From assembly GCA_019310665.1 (NCBI GenBank), contig JAFDDW010000018.1, forward strand, positions 1 to 13,365: a stretch of 13,365 nt of DNA, written 5' to 3'. The DNA comes from Deltaproteobacteria bacterium. Its GTDB lineage: Bacteria; Desulfobacterota; Desulfobacteria; Desulfobacterales; JAFDCJ01. Position 1 is the first letter of the stretch. Every line of letters starts with the position of its first letter. Both the position numbers and the translations under genes were made by a program. The notes beneath the pieces are model-generated. The model saw only the letters and a program-made list of their open reading frames with translations. It searched no databases and was not told the DNA's origin. Below, piece by piece: positions 7,205 through 13,365 of the stretch.

Positions 7205-7330
7205 AATTGAATATTGACGATTGACGATTGACGATTGGTGGCAATCGCTTCGCTCCGTCATTTTTATTTTAGTTGTTTTTAAAAAGATCGCCTTCCGCAA
7301 TTCGACATTCGACAATCATCATTCGTCATT
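7205..7330. repeat. Two facing heptad arrays between flhB and flhA
   Basis: On the left, five 7-bp units (7205-7239) run on the plus strand: AATTGAA, TATTGAC, two exact GATTGAC copies and GATTGGT. On the right, five units (7296-7330: CGCAATT, CGACATT, CGACAAT, CATCATT, CGTCATT) belong to the same family read on the minus strand. The right array includes the flhB stop codon; the left ends 7 bp before the flhA ATG. A spacer of 56 bp (7240-7295), including CGCTTCGCTCCGTC and T/A-rich tracts, lies between. The arms can pair imperfectly. Confidence 0.88.
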
Positions 7331-8402
7331 CCCTAGCGTACATTCCCTTAAGCCGGTAGACGTATGCCAGAACTTCGGCAACCGCCCGATACAGTTCGGC
7401 CGGAATATAGTCACCGATCTCAACCATTTTAAAAAGGGCCTGGGCCAGGGGTTTGTCTTCAACCATCGAAATTTGATTTTGGGCGGAAATTTCTTTAATT
7501 CTTTGGGCCACATGTCCGGCGCCCTTGGCCAGCACAAGGGGTGCGATCATTTCCTGGGCATTAAATTTCAATGCGATGGCCAAATGAGTCGGATTGGTAA
7601 TCACCACATCAGCTTCGGGCACGGCTTCCATCATGCGGCGCCTGCCCATTTCCAGCTGCATGCTGCGAATTCTCGATTTGACTTTGGGATCACCATGGGT
7701 TTGCTTTTGCTCATCCTTAACTTCCTGCTTGGTCATCTTCAAATCTTCTTCGTGCTGCCAGCGTTGGTAAAGAAAATCCAGGGCAGACAAAATAATCAAA
7801 CCCAGGCAGACAAAAAAACAAATTTTTAGTGAAACCCGGGCGATAAATACTATAATCTGTCCCACTTCTTGAAGCATCAGGTTCGGAAAGGCATTCATAT
7901 CGCTTTTCACAGTTAAATAGGCAATGCTTCCGATAAATAGTATTTTTAAAATCGATTTGCTCAGTTCCACCAATGATTTAAGAGACACAAAGCGCTTCAT
8001 CCCTGAAATCGGATTGAGCTTGGATAATTTCGGCTCTATTGCCTCCTTGCTAAATTGAAATCCAACCTGGAAAACATTGGCAACAAACCCTGCAACCGCA
8101 AGCGGTAAAAGAAAAGGAAGCAGCACCGACAACAATCTATAAATCACATCCACAGAAAAGGCGCTGGCATCGGTCATATTATAAATCCGCAAGGTATCGA
8201 TATTCTGATAAATCCCTCTGATAAACTCCGACATATTCCAGAACAACCAACCGCCGCCAAAATAAAAAAAACCCATCGAAACCATCAAAACCATTGCAGA
8301 AGAAATCTCTGTGCTTCGAGCAACCTGCCCTTTTTTACGGGCTTCCTGTCGCCTTTTAGAAGTTGCCGGTTCAGTTTTTTCTTGACCGCTGTTTTCGGGC
8401 AT
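7326..8402 (-). CDS. flhB: FlhB, flagellar export substrate-specificity switch protein
   Basis: FlhB controls the switch from rod-hook to filament export after cleaving itself. The N-terminus is typical (KTEPATSKRRQEARKKGQVA, residues 9-28). Four hydrophobic segments follow, then a charged linker with MTKQEVKDEQKQTHGDPK (223-240) and the autocleavage motif NPTH (270-273). The C-terminal domain ends near VLAYVYRLKGMYARE. The length of 358 residues is usual. Its TGA stop (7326-7328) lies inside the last 7-bp unit of a heptad array that fills much of the gap to flhA. Confidence 0.97.
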   Translation of the reverse strand: MPENSGQEKTEPATSKRRQEARKKGQVARSTEISSAMVLMVSMGFFYFGGGWLFWNMSEFIRGIYQNIDTLRIYNMTDASAFSVDVIYRLLSVLLPFLLPLAVAGFVANVFQVGFQFSKEAIEPKLSKLNPISGMKRFVSLKSLVELSKSILKILFIGSIAYLTVKSDMNAFPNLMLQEVGQIIVFIARVSLKICFFVCLGLIILSALDFLYQRWQHEEDLKMTKQEVKDEQKQTHGDPKVKSRIRSMQLEMGRRRMMEAVPEADVVITNPTHLAIALKFNAQEMIAPLVLAKGAGHVAQRIKEISAQNQISMVEDKPLAQALFKMVEIGDYIPAELYRAVAEVLAYVYRLKGMYARE

Positions 8403-8414
8403 AGGGTCCTTTGC

Positions 8415-9194
8415 TTATGACATCGCTCTGATCATGAGTAAAATATGCTGGCCTAAATCGCCGAATATTTTTTGTAAAAAGGCTGAAAAATACGGAAGGC
8501 CAAATCCGAGAAAGAGCAGTCCCACTCCGATCTTCAACGGCATGGCAACAATAAATACGTTCATTTGGGGCACCGTGCGAGCGATCAACCCAAAGGCAAC
8601 ACTGGTAATCAGAAGAGCGGCAATAACCGGTGCCCCTACCTGGATGCCGATCACGAACATATTTCCGGACATTCTGACCAACTGTTCCAATAGCGAACCG
8701 CCGAAATGAACATTTAAAGGCGGTACCATTTCGAAGCTTTTTGTCAGGGCCTTTATAAACCAGTAATGGGCATTGATGGATATAAAGACCAGCAAGGCAA
8801 ACAAATTATTAAATTGTGCCAAAAGAGGCACCTGCTGGCTGGATGACGGATCCATAACATTGGCCAGGGCCAACCCCATTTGATATCCAGCCAGTTGCCC
8901 TGCCAGCTGCACGCCGGCAAATATTAATTTGACTGAAAACCCAATGACCAGCCCAAATAAAATCTCCCCCGCAACACTGATCCCCAGAGTAAAAACATGG
9001 GTCGACATCGGCATGGGATCTATCTTCAGCATCGGGAACAAAATAATGCTGGTTGCAAACGCCAAGGCAACCTTAAAGAAAAGAGGGATGCTCTTGCTGT
9101 CAAAAACGGGCATGGACATTAAAATGGCACCCACTCTGATAAATATCAAAAAAAACAATTGAAGGTGCGGCAATGAAATGTTTAAAGAGATCAT
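8415..9194 (-). CDS. fliR: FliR, flagellar type III export-gate protein
   Basis: FliR provides one copy to the export-gate core and connects it to FlhB. The 259 residues are mostly hydrophobic, with about six membrane segments. Family stretches include FFLIFIRVGAILMSMPVFDSK near the N-terminus, AGQLAGYQMGLALANVMDP in the middle, and ARTVPQMNVFIVAMPLKIGV towards the end. The ATG follows fliQ by 11 bp. The flhB start lies 12 bp after the stop. Length and motifs are normal. Confidence 0.96.
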   Translation of the reverse strand: MISLNISLPHLQLFFLIFIRVGAILMSMPVFDSKSIPLFFKVALAFATSIILFPMLKIDPMPMSTHVFTLGISVAGEILFGLVIGFSVKLIFAGVQLAGQLAGYQMGLALANVMDPSSSQQVPLLAQFNNLFALLVFISINAHYWFIKALTKSFEMVPPLNVHFGGSLLEQLVRMSGNMFVIGIQVGAPVIAALLITSVAFGLIARTVPQMNVFIVAMPLKIGVGLLFLGFGLPYFSAFLQKIFGDLGQHILLMIRAMS

Positions 9195-9205
9195 ATTCTT
9201 TTTAT

Positions 9206-9475
9206 TTAGCGAACATAAAAATTCAAATTTTCAAACAGGTTCTGAGTAAATACGACCATGGTCTGCATCATCCAGGGAAAGAAAAAAATCAATGCCACGG
9301 CCACGGCCAACATTTTGGGTATAAATGTCAGGGTCATTTCATTAATGGAGGTCGCCGCCTGAAAAATGCTGACCAGCAAACCCACCGCCAGACCGGACAA
9401 CAGCATCGGCGCTGCCAAACTGATGGCCGTCTTTATGGCATCAAAAAAGAACCCGGTTATAAATTCTGGAGTCAT
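9206..9475 (-). CDS. fliQ: FliQ, flagellar type III export-gate protein
   Basis: FliQ is the small two-helix subunit that wraps the FliP-FliR core of the export gate. The 89 residues show the family pattern: MTPEFITGFFFDAIKTA, then a first membrane hairpin (about 15-38), the conserved loop SIFQAATSINEMTLTFIPK, and a second hydrophobic segment (about 55-75). The length is exactly typical. The ribosome-binding site is weak (AGAAAG before the ATG), and the large inverted heptad array lies just upstream. The stop is 11 bp before fliR. Confidence 0.96.
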   Translation of the reverse strand: MTPEFITGFFFDAIKTAISLAAPMLLSGLAVGLLVSIFQAATSINEMTLTFIPKMLAVAVALIFFFPWMMQTMVVFTQNLFENLNFYVR

Positions 9476-9503
9476 AATCTTTCTATCTTAAGTTTAATAA
9501 GGA

Positions 9504-9600
9504 ACGTTGCGAGTTGCGGGTTACGGGTTACGGGTTGCGAGTTACGGGTTGCGCGTTACGGGTTACAACTCGCAACACGCAACTCGTAACCCGCACCTCG
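9504..9600. repeat. Inverted heptad array between fliP and fliQ, with long hairpin potential
   Basis: Nine 7-bp units run head to tail on the plus strand from 9504 to 9566 (types GAGTTGC, GGGTTAC, GGGTTGC, GCGTTAC). Four units of the same family in the opposite orientation follow at once from 9567 to 9594 (AACTCGC, AACACGC and so on). The last four heptads before the switch pair with these four over 28 bp. Five positions differ, all transitions, so some become G-U pairs in RNA. The array begins three bases after the fliP stop. Confidence 0.92.
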
Positions 9601-9603
9601 GTA

Positions 9604-10464
9604 CTAGACGAACCCCTTCACCAAACTCCCCACCAGCAAATACCATCCATCTGCCAGCACAAAGAGCATGAGTTTGAAAGGCAGCGAGACCATAATTGGC
9701 GGCAGCATCATCATTCCCATCGAAAGCAGGACACTGGCCACCACCATGTCGATGATTAAAAATGGCACATACAGCAATAGACCGATTTGAAATGCCGTTT
9801 TGACTTCACTAATGATAAAAGACGGAATCAGCACGGTGATTGGAATGTCCGTGATATTTTTCGGACGTTCGAGTTTGGCAATATCTACAAACAGCGCCAG
9901 ATCTTTTTTGCGGGTCTGTTTAAACATGAATTCTTTTAATGGTTCGGCAGCGTTTTGCAAGGCCTGCTGATTGCCGATTTTTTTATCCAGATAAGGTTGC
10001 AGGGCACTTTGATCAATTTTGTGCCACACCGGCGCCATGATAAAAAAAGTCAGAAACAATGCCAGACCGATCATGACCTGATTCGGCGGCATTTGCATCG
10101 TGCCCAATGCACGGCGCAGCAATGAAAGCACAATCACAATCCGGGTGAAGGATGTCACCATTATCAGAATCGCAGGGGCCAAAGAAAGGACTGTCATGAG
10201 CAGGAAAATCTGCAGACCAACCGTCGTTGCGCCCGGCTGTTCGGCACTATCCAATCCTACGCTGAAAAACGGAGTAGATATGACGGGTTCAGCCCCCCAG
10301 CTGCAATTCGGCATCATAAATAACGAACAAAACAGAATCAGCGTCATCATTGGGAAAAGACCGACCCGACGGCCGGCACCCCGGGCCTTCCGCCAATAAA
10401 AGCCCTGGCCATTACGAGCGCCAACTAAATGGTGATAGATTTTTCGGACGTTATCGGTAAACAA
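9604..10464 (-). CDS. fliP: FliP, flagellar type III export-gate protein
   Basis: FliP forms the pentameric core of the export-gate channel with FliQ and FliR. The family body is clear: LQIFLLMTVLSLAPAILIMV (residues 84-103), TSFTRIVIVLSLLRRALGT, PPNQVMIGLALFLTFF, and the C-terminal PSFIISEVKTAFQIGLLLY and IIDMVVASVLLSMGMMMLPP. A signal peptide is visible at about 39-58, with likely cleavage near SWGA/EP, as known for FliP. The start is uncertain. The first possible codon is TTG at 10462-10464, with AGGGG six bases upstream and an in-frame stop just before it; this gives a 38-residue basic extension ahead of the signal peptide. ATG codons at 10348-10350 and 10345-10347 would give a normal N-terminus but lack a visible ribosome-binding site. 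Confidence 0.95.
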   Translation of the reverse strand: MFTDNVRKIYHHLVGARNGQGFYWRKARGAGRRVGLFPMMTLILFCSLFMMPNCSWGAEPVISTPFFSVGLDSAEQPGATTVGLQIFLLMTVLSLAPAILIMVTSFTRIVIVLSLLRRALGTMQMPPNQVMIGLALFLTFFIMAPVWHKIDQSALQPYLDKKIGNQQALQNAAEPLKEFMFKQTRKKDLALFVDIAKLERPKNITDIPITVLIPSFIISEVKTAFQIGLLLYVPFLIIDMVVASVLLSMGMMMLPPIMVSLPFKLMLFVLADGWYLLVGSLVKGFV

Positions 10465-10484
10465 ACTAAGCCCCTAATCCTGAT

Positions 10485-10497
10485 CCGCCGGAGGCGG
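10485..10497. repeat. Short GC-rich palindrome next to the heptad array
   Basis: CCGCC and GGCGG flank a 3-bp centre (GGA), and one further pair (T/A) extends the stem on the outside. It lies between the heptad array and the fliP ribosome-binding site. No T-run follows on the transcribed strand, so it is unlikely to be an intrinsic terminator. It may be part of a dispersed repeat or an mRNA hairpin. Confidence 0.55.
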
Positions 10498-10499
10498 AG

Positions 10500-10534
10500 A
10501 ATTGAAGATTGAAGATTGAAGATTTAAGGTTAAT
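10500..10534. repeat. Heptad tandem array between fliO and fliP
   Basis: Five consecutive 7-bp units lie in the 83-bp fliO-fliP gap. They start as AATTGAA, continue with two exact GATTGAA copies, and decay to GATTTAA and GGTTAAT. No inverted partner array is visible here, unlike the other three loci. The array lies 13 bp from the fliO stop and is followed by a short GC-rich palindrome. Confidence 0.8.
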
Positions 10535-10547
10535 TGCCAAACCAGTG

Positions 10548-10925
10548 TCACTTATTGTTTTTAGCCGGCTTAAACCGGGTTGTCAGCCGCTGCAGGTGAT
10601 CTGAAAACGAGGGGGTGATCCGGGATGTTTCCTGTTTGATGCCGTCTAATACGCCCGGATCCTCGATTTTGGTCAGCAACGCGATCGTATCATTTGAGAC
10701 CCCTAATACCAGAACAGCTCCGGGCACCTCCACCAGGGCAATGTGTTTTTTAATTCCGATATACTGACTGGAAATTACTCTGATCAAAGGATTTCCCGAT
10801 GCGCTGACTTCTCTCTTCAAAAAGCGTTTCACCAAATAGAAAACAACAAACAAACCGCCCAGTACGATGGCCAGGGCCGTCAACATTTGCAGGGTGGTTG
10901 ATATCGCATCCGGAGCCATATTCAT
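10548..10925 (-). CDS. fliO: FliO, flagellar export-gate assembly protein
   Basis: FliO helps assemble the FliP ring of the flagellar type III export gate. The sequence has a short N-terminal stretch, one transmembrane segment (about residues 10-32, ending VFYLVKRFLKR) and a cytoplasmic part with ISSQYIGIKKHIALVEVPG and LVLGVSNDTIALL, the family's usual beta-rich core. At 125 residues it is a normal FliO. The start overlaps the fliN stop by the four bases ATGA. The identification rests on this core and on its place between fliN and fliP, because FliO is poorly conserved overall. Confidence 0.9.
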   Translation of the reverse strand: MNMAPDAISTTLQMLTALAIVLGGLFVVFYLVKRFLKREVSASGNPLIRVISSQYIGIKKHIALVEVPGAVLVLGVSNDTIALLTKIEDPGVLDGIKQETSRITPSFSDHLQRLTTRFKPAKNNK

Positions 10926-11323
10926 CGCAACCCCTCGACACGCTCCATGGGGCTGATGACTTCAGTCAGACGAACACCGTATTTTTCGTTTACCACCACG
11001 ACTTCTCCTCTGGCGATCGGTTTTTGATTGGCCAGAATCTCAAGGCTTTCTCCGGCAAGTTTGGACAGCTCGATGACAGATCCCTGGCCGAGTTTGAGCA
11101 TATCGTTGATCAGCATTTTCGTCCGTCCCAATTCAACGGTTATTTCCAGCGGAATATCCAGCAAAAATTCCATGTTGACAGGCCCTTCAGCGGCAGGTGA
11201 CTCGCCGCCGGCCGTTGAATTCTCTGGTTTTCCGGCTGAATCTACAGACGGTGTTTCAACAGTTTCCTTTAAGTCAGCCGGTCGGGATTCCGGCTGATCA
11301 TTGGTTTCATGGGGTGCGGCCAT
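10922..11323 (-). CDS. fliN: FliN, flagellar motor switch protein
   Basis: FliN forms the lower C-ring and docks the FliH-FliI export complex. The 133 residues divide into a low-complexity N-terminal half (about 1-50, rich in P, E, S and A) and a SpoA domain (about 51-124) with LLDIPLEITVELGRTKM, GSVIELSKLAGE and PIARGEVVVVNEKYGVRL, all typical of FliN. An acidic, variable N-terminal extension is common in the family. GGAGG lies 12 nt upstream of the ATG, inside the end of fliM. The stop overlaps the fliO start as ATGA, a sign of coupled translation. Confidence 0.96.
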   Translation of the reverse strand: MAAPHETNDQPESRPADLKETVETPSVDSAGKPENSTAGGESPAAEGPVNMEFLLDIPLEITVELGRTKMLINDMLKLGQGSVIELSKLAGESLEILANQKPIARGEVVVVNEKYGVRLTEVISPMERVEGLR

Positions 11324-11325
11324 AA

Positions 11326-12306
11326 CTAATTTTCGCCTCCATTCTTCTGAAGCAGTGTTGCGATTTCTACGGCACGGTTTCCTTTAATAATGCCTGGAAA
11401 ACCAAGGTACTTCGGAACATGATCAACCGTAAGGGTAATTAAATCCTCGGGGCCGGTGTTCAGCTGCAAGACATCGTCAACCTGCAGATCCAGCAAATCA
11501 TTTATACTGCGCGTCGTTATACCGAGCTCCGCAATGATCGTCACCGGCGTATCCTGCAATAGCATTTCAATTTGTTCAATCCAGGTATGCTCCTGGTTTT
11601 TGCCGTGCAGATATTTTGATGAAAGTTTTTCCTTGATGGGCTCCAGCATCAGGTATGGAATGCATAGGTGCAGGTTTCCGGAAAATCCAGACCCTTTAAC
11701 TGCAAACACAATCACCACCATCAATTCATTCGGTGAGGCTAAATGAACAAAGTCCGGTTTATTTTCGGCTCTTTTTATAACAATGTTTATGGGGTCGATC
11801 GTTTCCCAGGCCTGTTGAAAGTTAGTTAATACTTCCAGCGCAAATTTTCGAATCATACGTTGCTCGATGAGGGTAAATTCTCTCATGCGTTCAGTGGGTC
11901 GGCCGTCTCCGCCAAACATGCAATCAATCAATGAATATACAAGCCGCGGTTCGATGGCCAGCATGGCCGAACCGATGAGTGGTTCCATCGTAAAAAGGGT
12001 AAAGCTTGTGGGGGAGGAAAAAGCGCTGATGCATTCCTGATATTTCACCATTTCGGTGAAAATAAATTCCACTTCCATGGAACGCTGAAGCAGGGCCGAT
12101 AGCGAAGCCTCGAACCTAGTAGCGAATTTGTCATATACTTCTTCCAGAGCATAAAATTGATCTCTCAACATTACGTTCTGGGAAGTTAGATTATAATCCA
12201 CAACTTCCGATTCTGATTTGGCTTCATCCTCAAGATCGACTTCCCCGCTATCCATCGCTGATAGCAAGGCGTCGATTTCTTCTTTAGTTAAAATCTGATC
12301 GGGCAT
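11326..12306 (-). CDS. fliM: FliM, flagellar motor switch protein
   Basis: FliM forms the middle of the C-ring, binds phosphorylated CheY and passes the switching signal to FliG. The N-terminus has the CheY-P-binding helix (LTKEEIDALLSAM, residues 6-18). A CheC-like middle domain carries the FliG-binding FGGDG loop (131-135). The C-terminus is a SpoA (surface presentation of antigens) domain, including TRSINDLLDLQVDDVLQL. At 326 residues the length is usual. The ATG is 11 bp after fliL, with GAGG upstream. The TAG stop is two bases before the fliN start. No key motif appears damaged. Confidence 0.97.
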   Translation of the reverse strand: MPDQILTKEEIDALLSAMDSGEVDLEDEAKSESEVVDYNLTSQNVMLRDQFYALEEVYDKFATRFEASLSALLQRSMEVEFIFTEMVKYQECISAFSSPTSFTLFTMEPLIGSAMLAIEPRLVYSLIDCMFGGDGRPTERMREFTLIEQRMIRKFALEVLTNFQQAWETIDPINIVIKRAENKPDFVHLASPNELMVVIVFAVKGSGFSGNLHLCIPYLMLEPIKEKLSSKYLHGKNQEHTWIEQIEMLLQDTPVTIIAELGITTRSINDLLDLQVDDVLQLNTGPEDLITLTVDHVPKYLGFPGIIKGNRAVEIATLLQKNGGEN

Positions 12307-12317
12307 ATCCGCGGCCT

Positions 12318-12785
12318 CTATTGAACCACAAACTCTTTATAATAGATGTTGGTTATCTTTCCCTGGCCCAAATAACCGTTGAGTGCTTCCAGCATCTCAT
12401 CTCTCAGCGCTGTTTTGCCCTGCACCGTGCTGATATCCTCAAAGCGTTTGCTAGGCAGGATCATCAAAAGGCTGTCCCTTACCTGGGGCAGTCTTTTGTA
12501 GAGCTCATCTTCCAGATCGGAGTTGCCCAACTCCAGGTCCATGGTAACCCTGAGATACCGAGTGCCACCCTTATCGGCCAGATTCACAATAAAGGTATCC
12601 AGCGAGAATATGGGACCCAGGGACTGCTCTAAAGAAACTACTTCATCGGGTTGCCCGCCGGCATCGGCAACACTTTGAGCATTCAAGGCAGACAATTGAT
12701 TCCACATCATAAACAGTCCGCCGCCCAAGCCAAGAATCAACATCATCATGACACCAATGAGTAATACGAGAATTTTATTTGACAT
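12318..12785 (-). CDS. fliL: FliL, stator-associated inner-membrane flagellar protein
   Basis: FliL is a single-pass membrane protein of the basal body that surrounds and stabilises the stator. The predicted 155 residues begin with one hydrophobic segment (about residues 4-27, ILVLLIGVMMMLILGLGG). A periplasmic FliL domain follows, with FSLDTFIVNLADKGGTRYLR, then a region rich in charged helices, and the typical ending NIYYKEFVVQ. A GTG at 12795-12797 could add four residues. The ATG at 12783-12785 is preferred because AGAGG lies at a suitable distance upstream, whereas the GGAGG before the GTG touches it. The start is one base after the motB stop, so translational coupling is likely. The length is normal for the family. 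Confidence 0.93.
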   Translation of the reverse strand: MSNKILVLLIGVMMMLILGLGGGLFMMWNQLSALNAQSVADAGGQPDEVVSLEQSLGPIFSLDTFIVNLADKGGTRYLRVTMDLELGNSDLEDELYKRLPQVRDSLLMILPSKRFEDISTVQGKTALRDEMLEALNGYLGQGKITNIYYKEFVVQ

Positions 12786-12786
12786 T

Positions 12787-13365
12787 TTACCTCTCACCCT
12801 CCGTTGCTAAGACAATTTCCACCCGCCGGTTTTTGCTGCTATTTGCCGGCGAATTATTGGGTACCAGCGGCCTGGTTTCGCCGTAACCAACAGCGGAAAG
12901 CCGCTGGGGACTAATTTTGCCCTCAGCGGCAAAATATTTAACCACACTGACGGCTCTGGCTATCGATAATTCCCAGTTCAACGCGAACCGGATAAGGAAT
13001 TTTCTGAATCAAGGTCGCCATCTTATTCAAAAAAGCCAGGCCGCTTGGATTGATATCAGCTTTGCCAAAGTCAAAAAGCAAAAAATCTTCAAAGGTAATT
13101 TGGGCGCTTTGATTCGAATATCTGACATTAATCCCAGGTTCCTCAGTAAGCACTTTGAGCGCTTCATCAATGGTGTCTGTTGGAACCTTTTGGTCTTCAG
13201 GTTCGGTCTCAACCGCGGCCTGAATCAATAACTGCGCTCCATTGGGGTTCTGCTGGGTATCCCTTACAGCAATGGATACCTTTGAACCGGCACCCAGAAT
13301 GCCGAGACCGCTTTGCAAGCCGTACTGAAATTCTTTCAGCATTTGGGTGTCCACCGAACCCATGG
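12787..13365 (-). pseudogene. motB: MotB flagellar stator protein, C-terminal part, frameshifted by an internal deletion; 5' end beyond the window
   Basis: MotB anchors the proton-driven MotA/MotB stator to peptidoglycan through an OmpA-like domain. The first fragment (12938-13365) carries the periplasmic linker and the start of the domain, including FLLFDFGKADINPSGLAFL and PYPVRVE. The reading frame then changes and the domain resumes in another frame with NWELSIARAVSVVKYF, SAVGYGETRP and NRRVEIV, ending at 12787. Normally about 15 residues, including the GHTD motif, lie between VRVE and NWELS. Here the two halves are joined directly near 12976-12979, consistent with a loss of about 47 nt and a change of frame. 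The frame-1 product ends early at 12938. The ATG at 13361-13363 is internal: the transmembrane segment and plug expected in MotB lie outside the window. It is followed at once by fliL. A PomB- or LafU-type paralogue is possible. The break could be a real mutation or an assembly error. Confidence 0.85.

Noticed and set aside
7221..7829. 202-codon open frame on the plus strand
   Set aside because: It runs antisense to flhB and the flhB-flhA gap, has no family features, and its composition is the mirror of the real gene.
9504..9600. CRISPR array
   Set aside because: The units are 7 bp and contiguous without spacers, and change orientation midway, so this is not a CRISPR.

Overview
The window is a single-strand block of flagellar genes, all on the minus strand, so it reads from the right-hand end to the left. 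In transcription order it holds motB (broken, and cut by the window edge), fliL, fliM, fliN, fliO, fliP, fliQ, fliR, flhB, flhA, flhF, flhG, fliA (sigma-28), a small lysine-rich protein, a DUF2802-like membrane protein and, after a gap of about 300 bp, flgF. Gene content, gene order and moderate base composition suggest a deltaproteobacterial flagellate (Desulfobacterota, perhaps Desulfobacterales). That placement is inference from synteny and protein style; no taxonomic marker is present. The flhF-flhG pair suggests polar flagella with controlled number.

From right to left: 12787-13365 is the stator protein MotB, whose OmpA-like domain is broken by what looks like a deletion of about 47 nt. 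10922-12785 encodes FliL (stator-associated) and the switch/C-ring proteins FliM and FliN. 7326-10925 encodes the membrane export gate FliO, FliP, FliQ, FliR and FlhB, and 5086-7197 encodes FlhA. 1909-5105 encodes the placement and number regulators FlhF and FlhG and the late-gene sigma factor FliA. 1100-1887 holds two accessory genes. 24-797 is the proximal-rod protein FlgF; flgG would be expected just beyond the left edge. Genes up to the DUF2802-like gene are tightly packed or overlapping and look co-transcribed. The gap before flgF holds a well-spaced sigma-54 (-24/-12) promoter and, 85-130 bp upstream of the predicted start site, a pair of 11-bp direct repeats that could be activator sites.

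The structure least explained by the genes is a set of degenerate 7-bp tandem repeats in four of the operon's intergenic gaps (fliO-fliP, fliP-fliQ, flhB-flhA, flhG-fliA). The sequence differs between loci but the 7-nt period is strict. At three of the four the array is inverted, with heptads on one strand followed by heptads of the same family on the other, which gives hairpin potential, and these three start at or within a few bases of the preceding stop codon. Other unusual points are a FlhF with a C-terminal Ada-like Cys/His metal-binding module and a changed G3 motif, a FlhG without the N-terminal DQAxxLR motif, slippage-prone A-runs in the small ORF, and an flhA start without a visible Shine-Dalgarno sequence where a heptad array sits.
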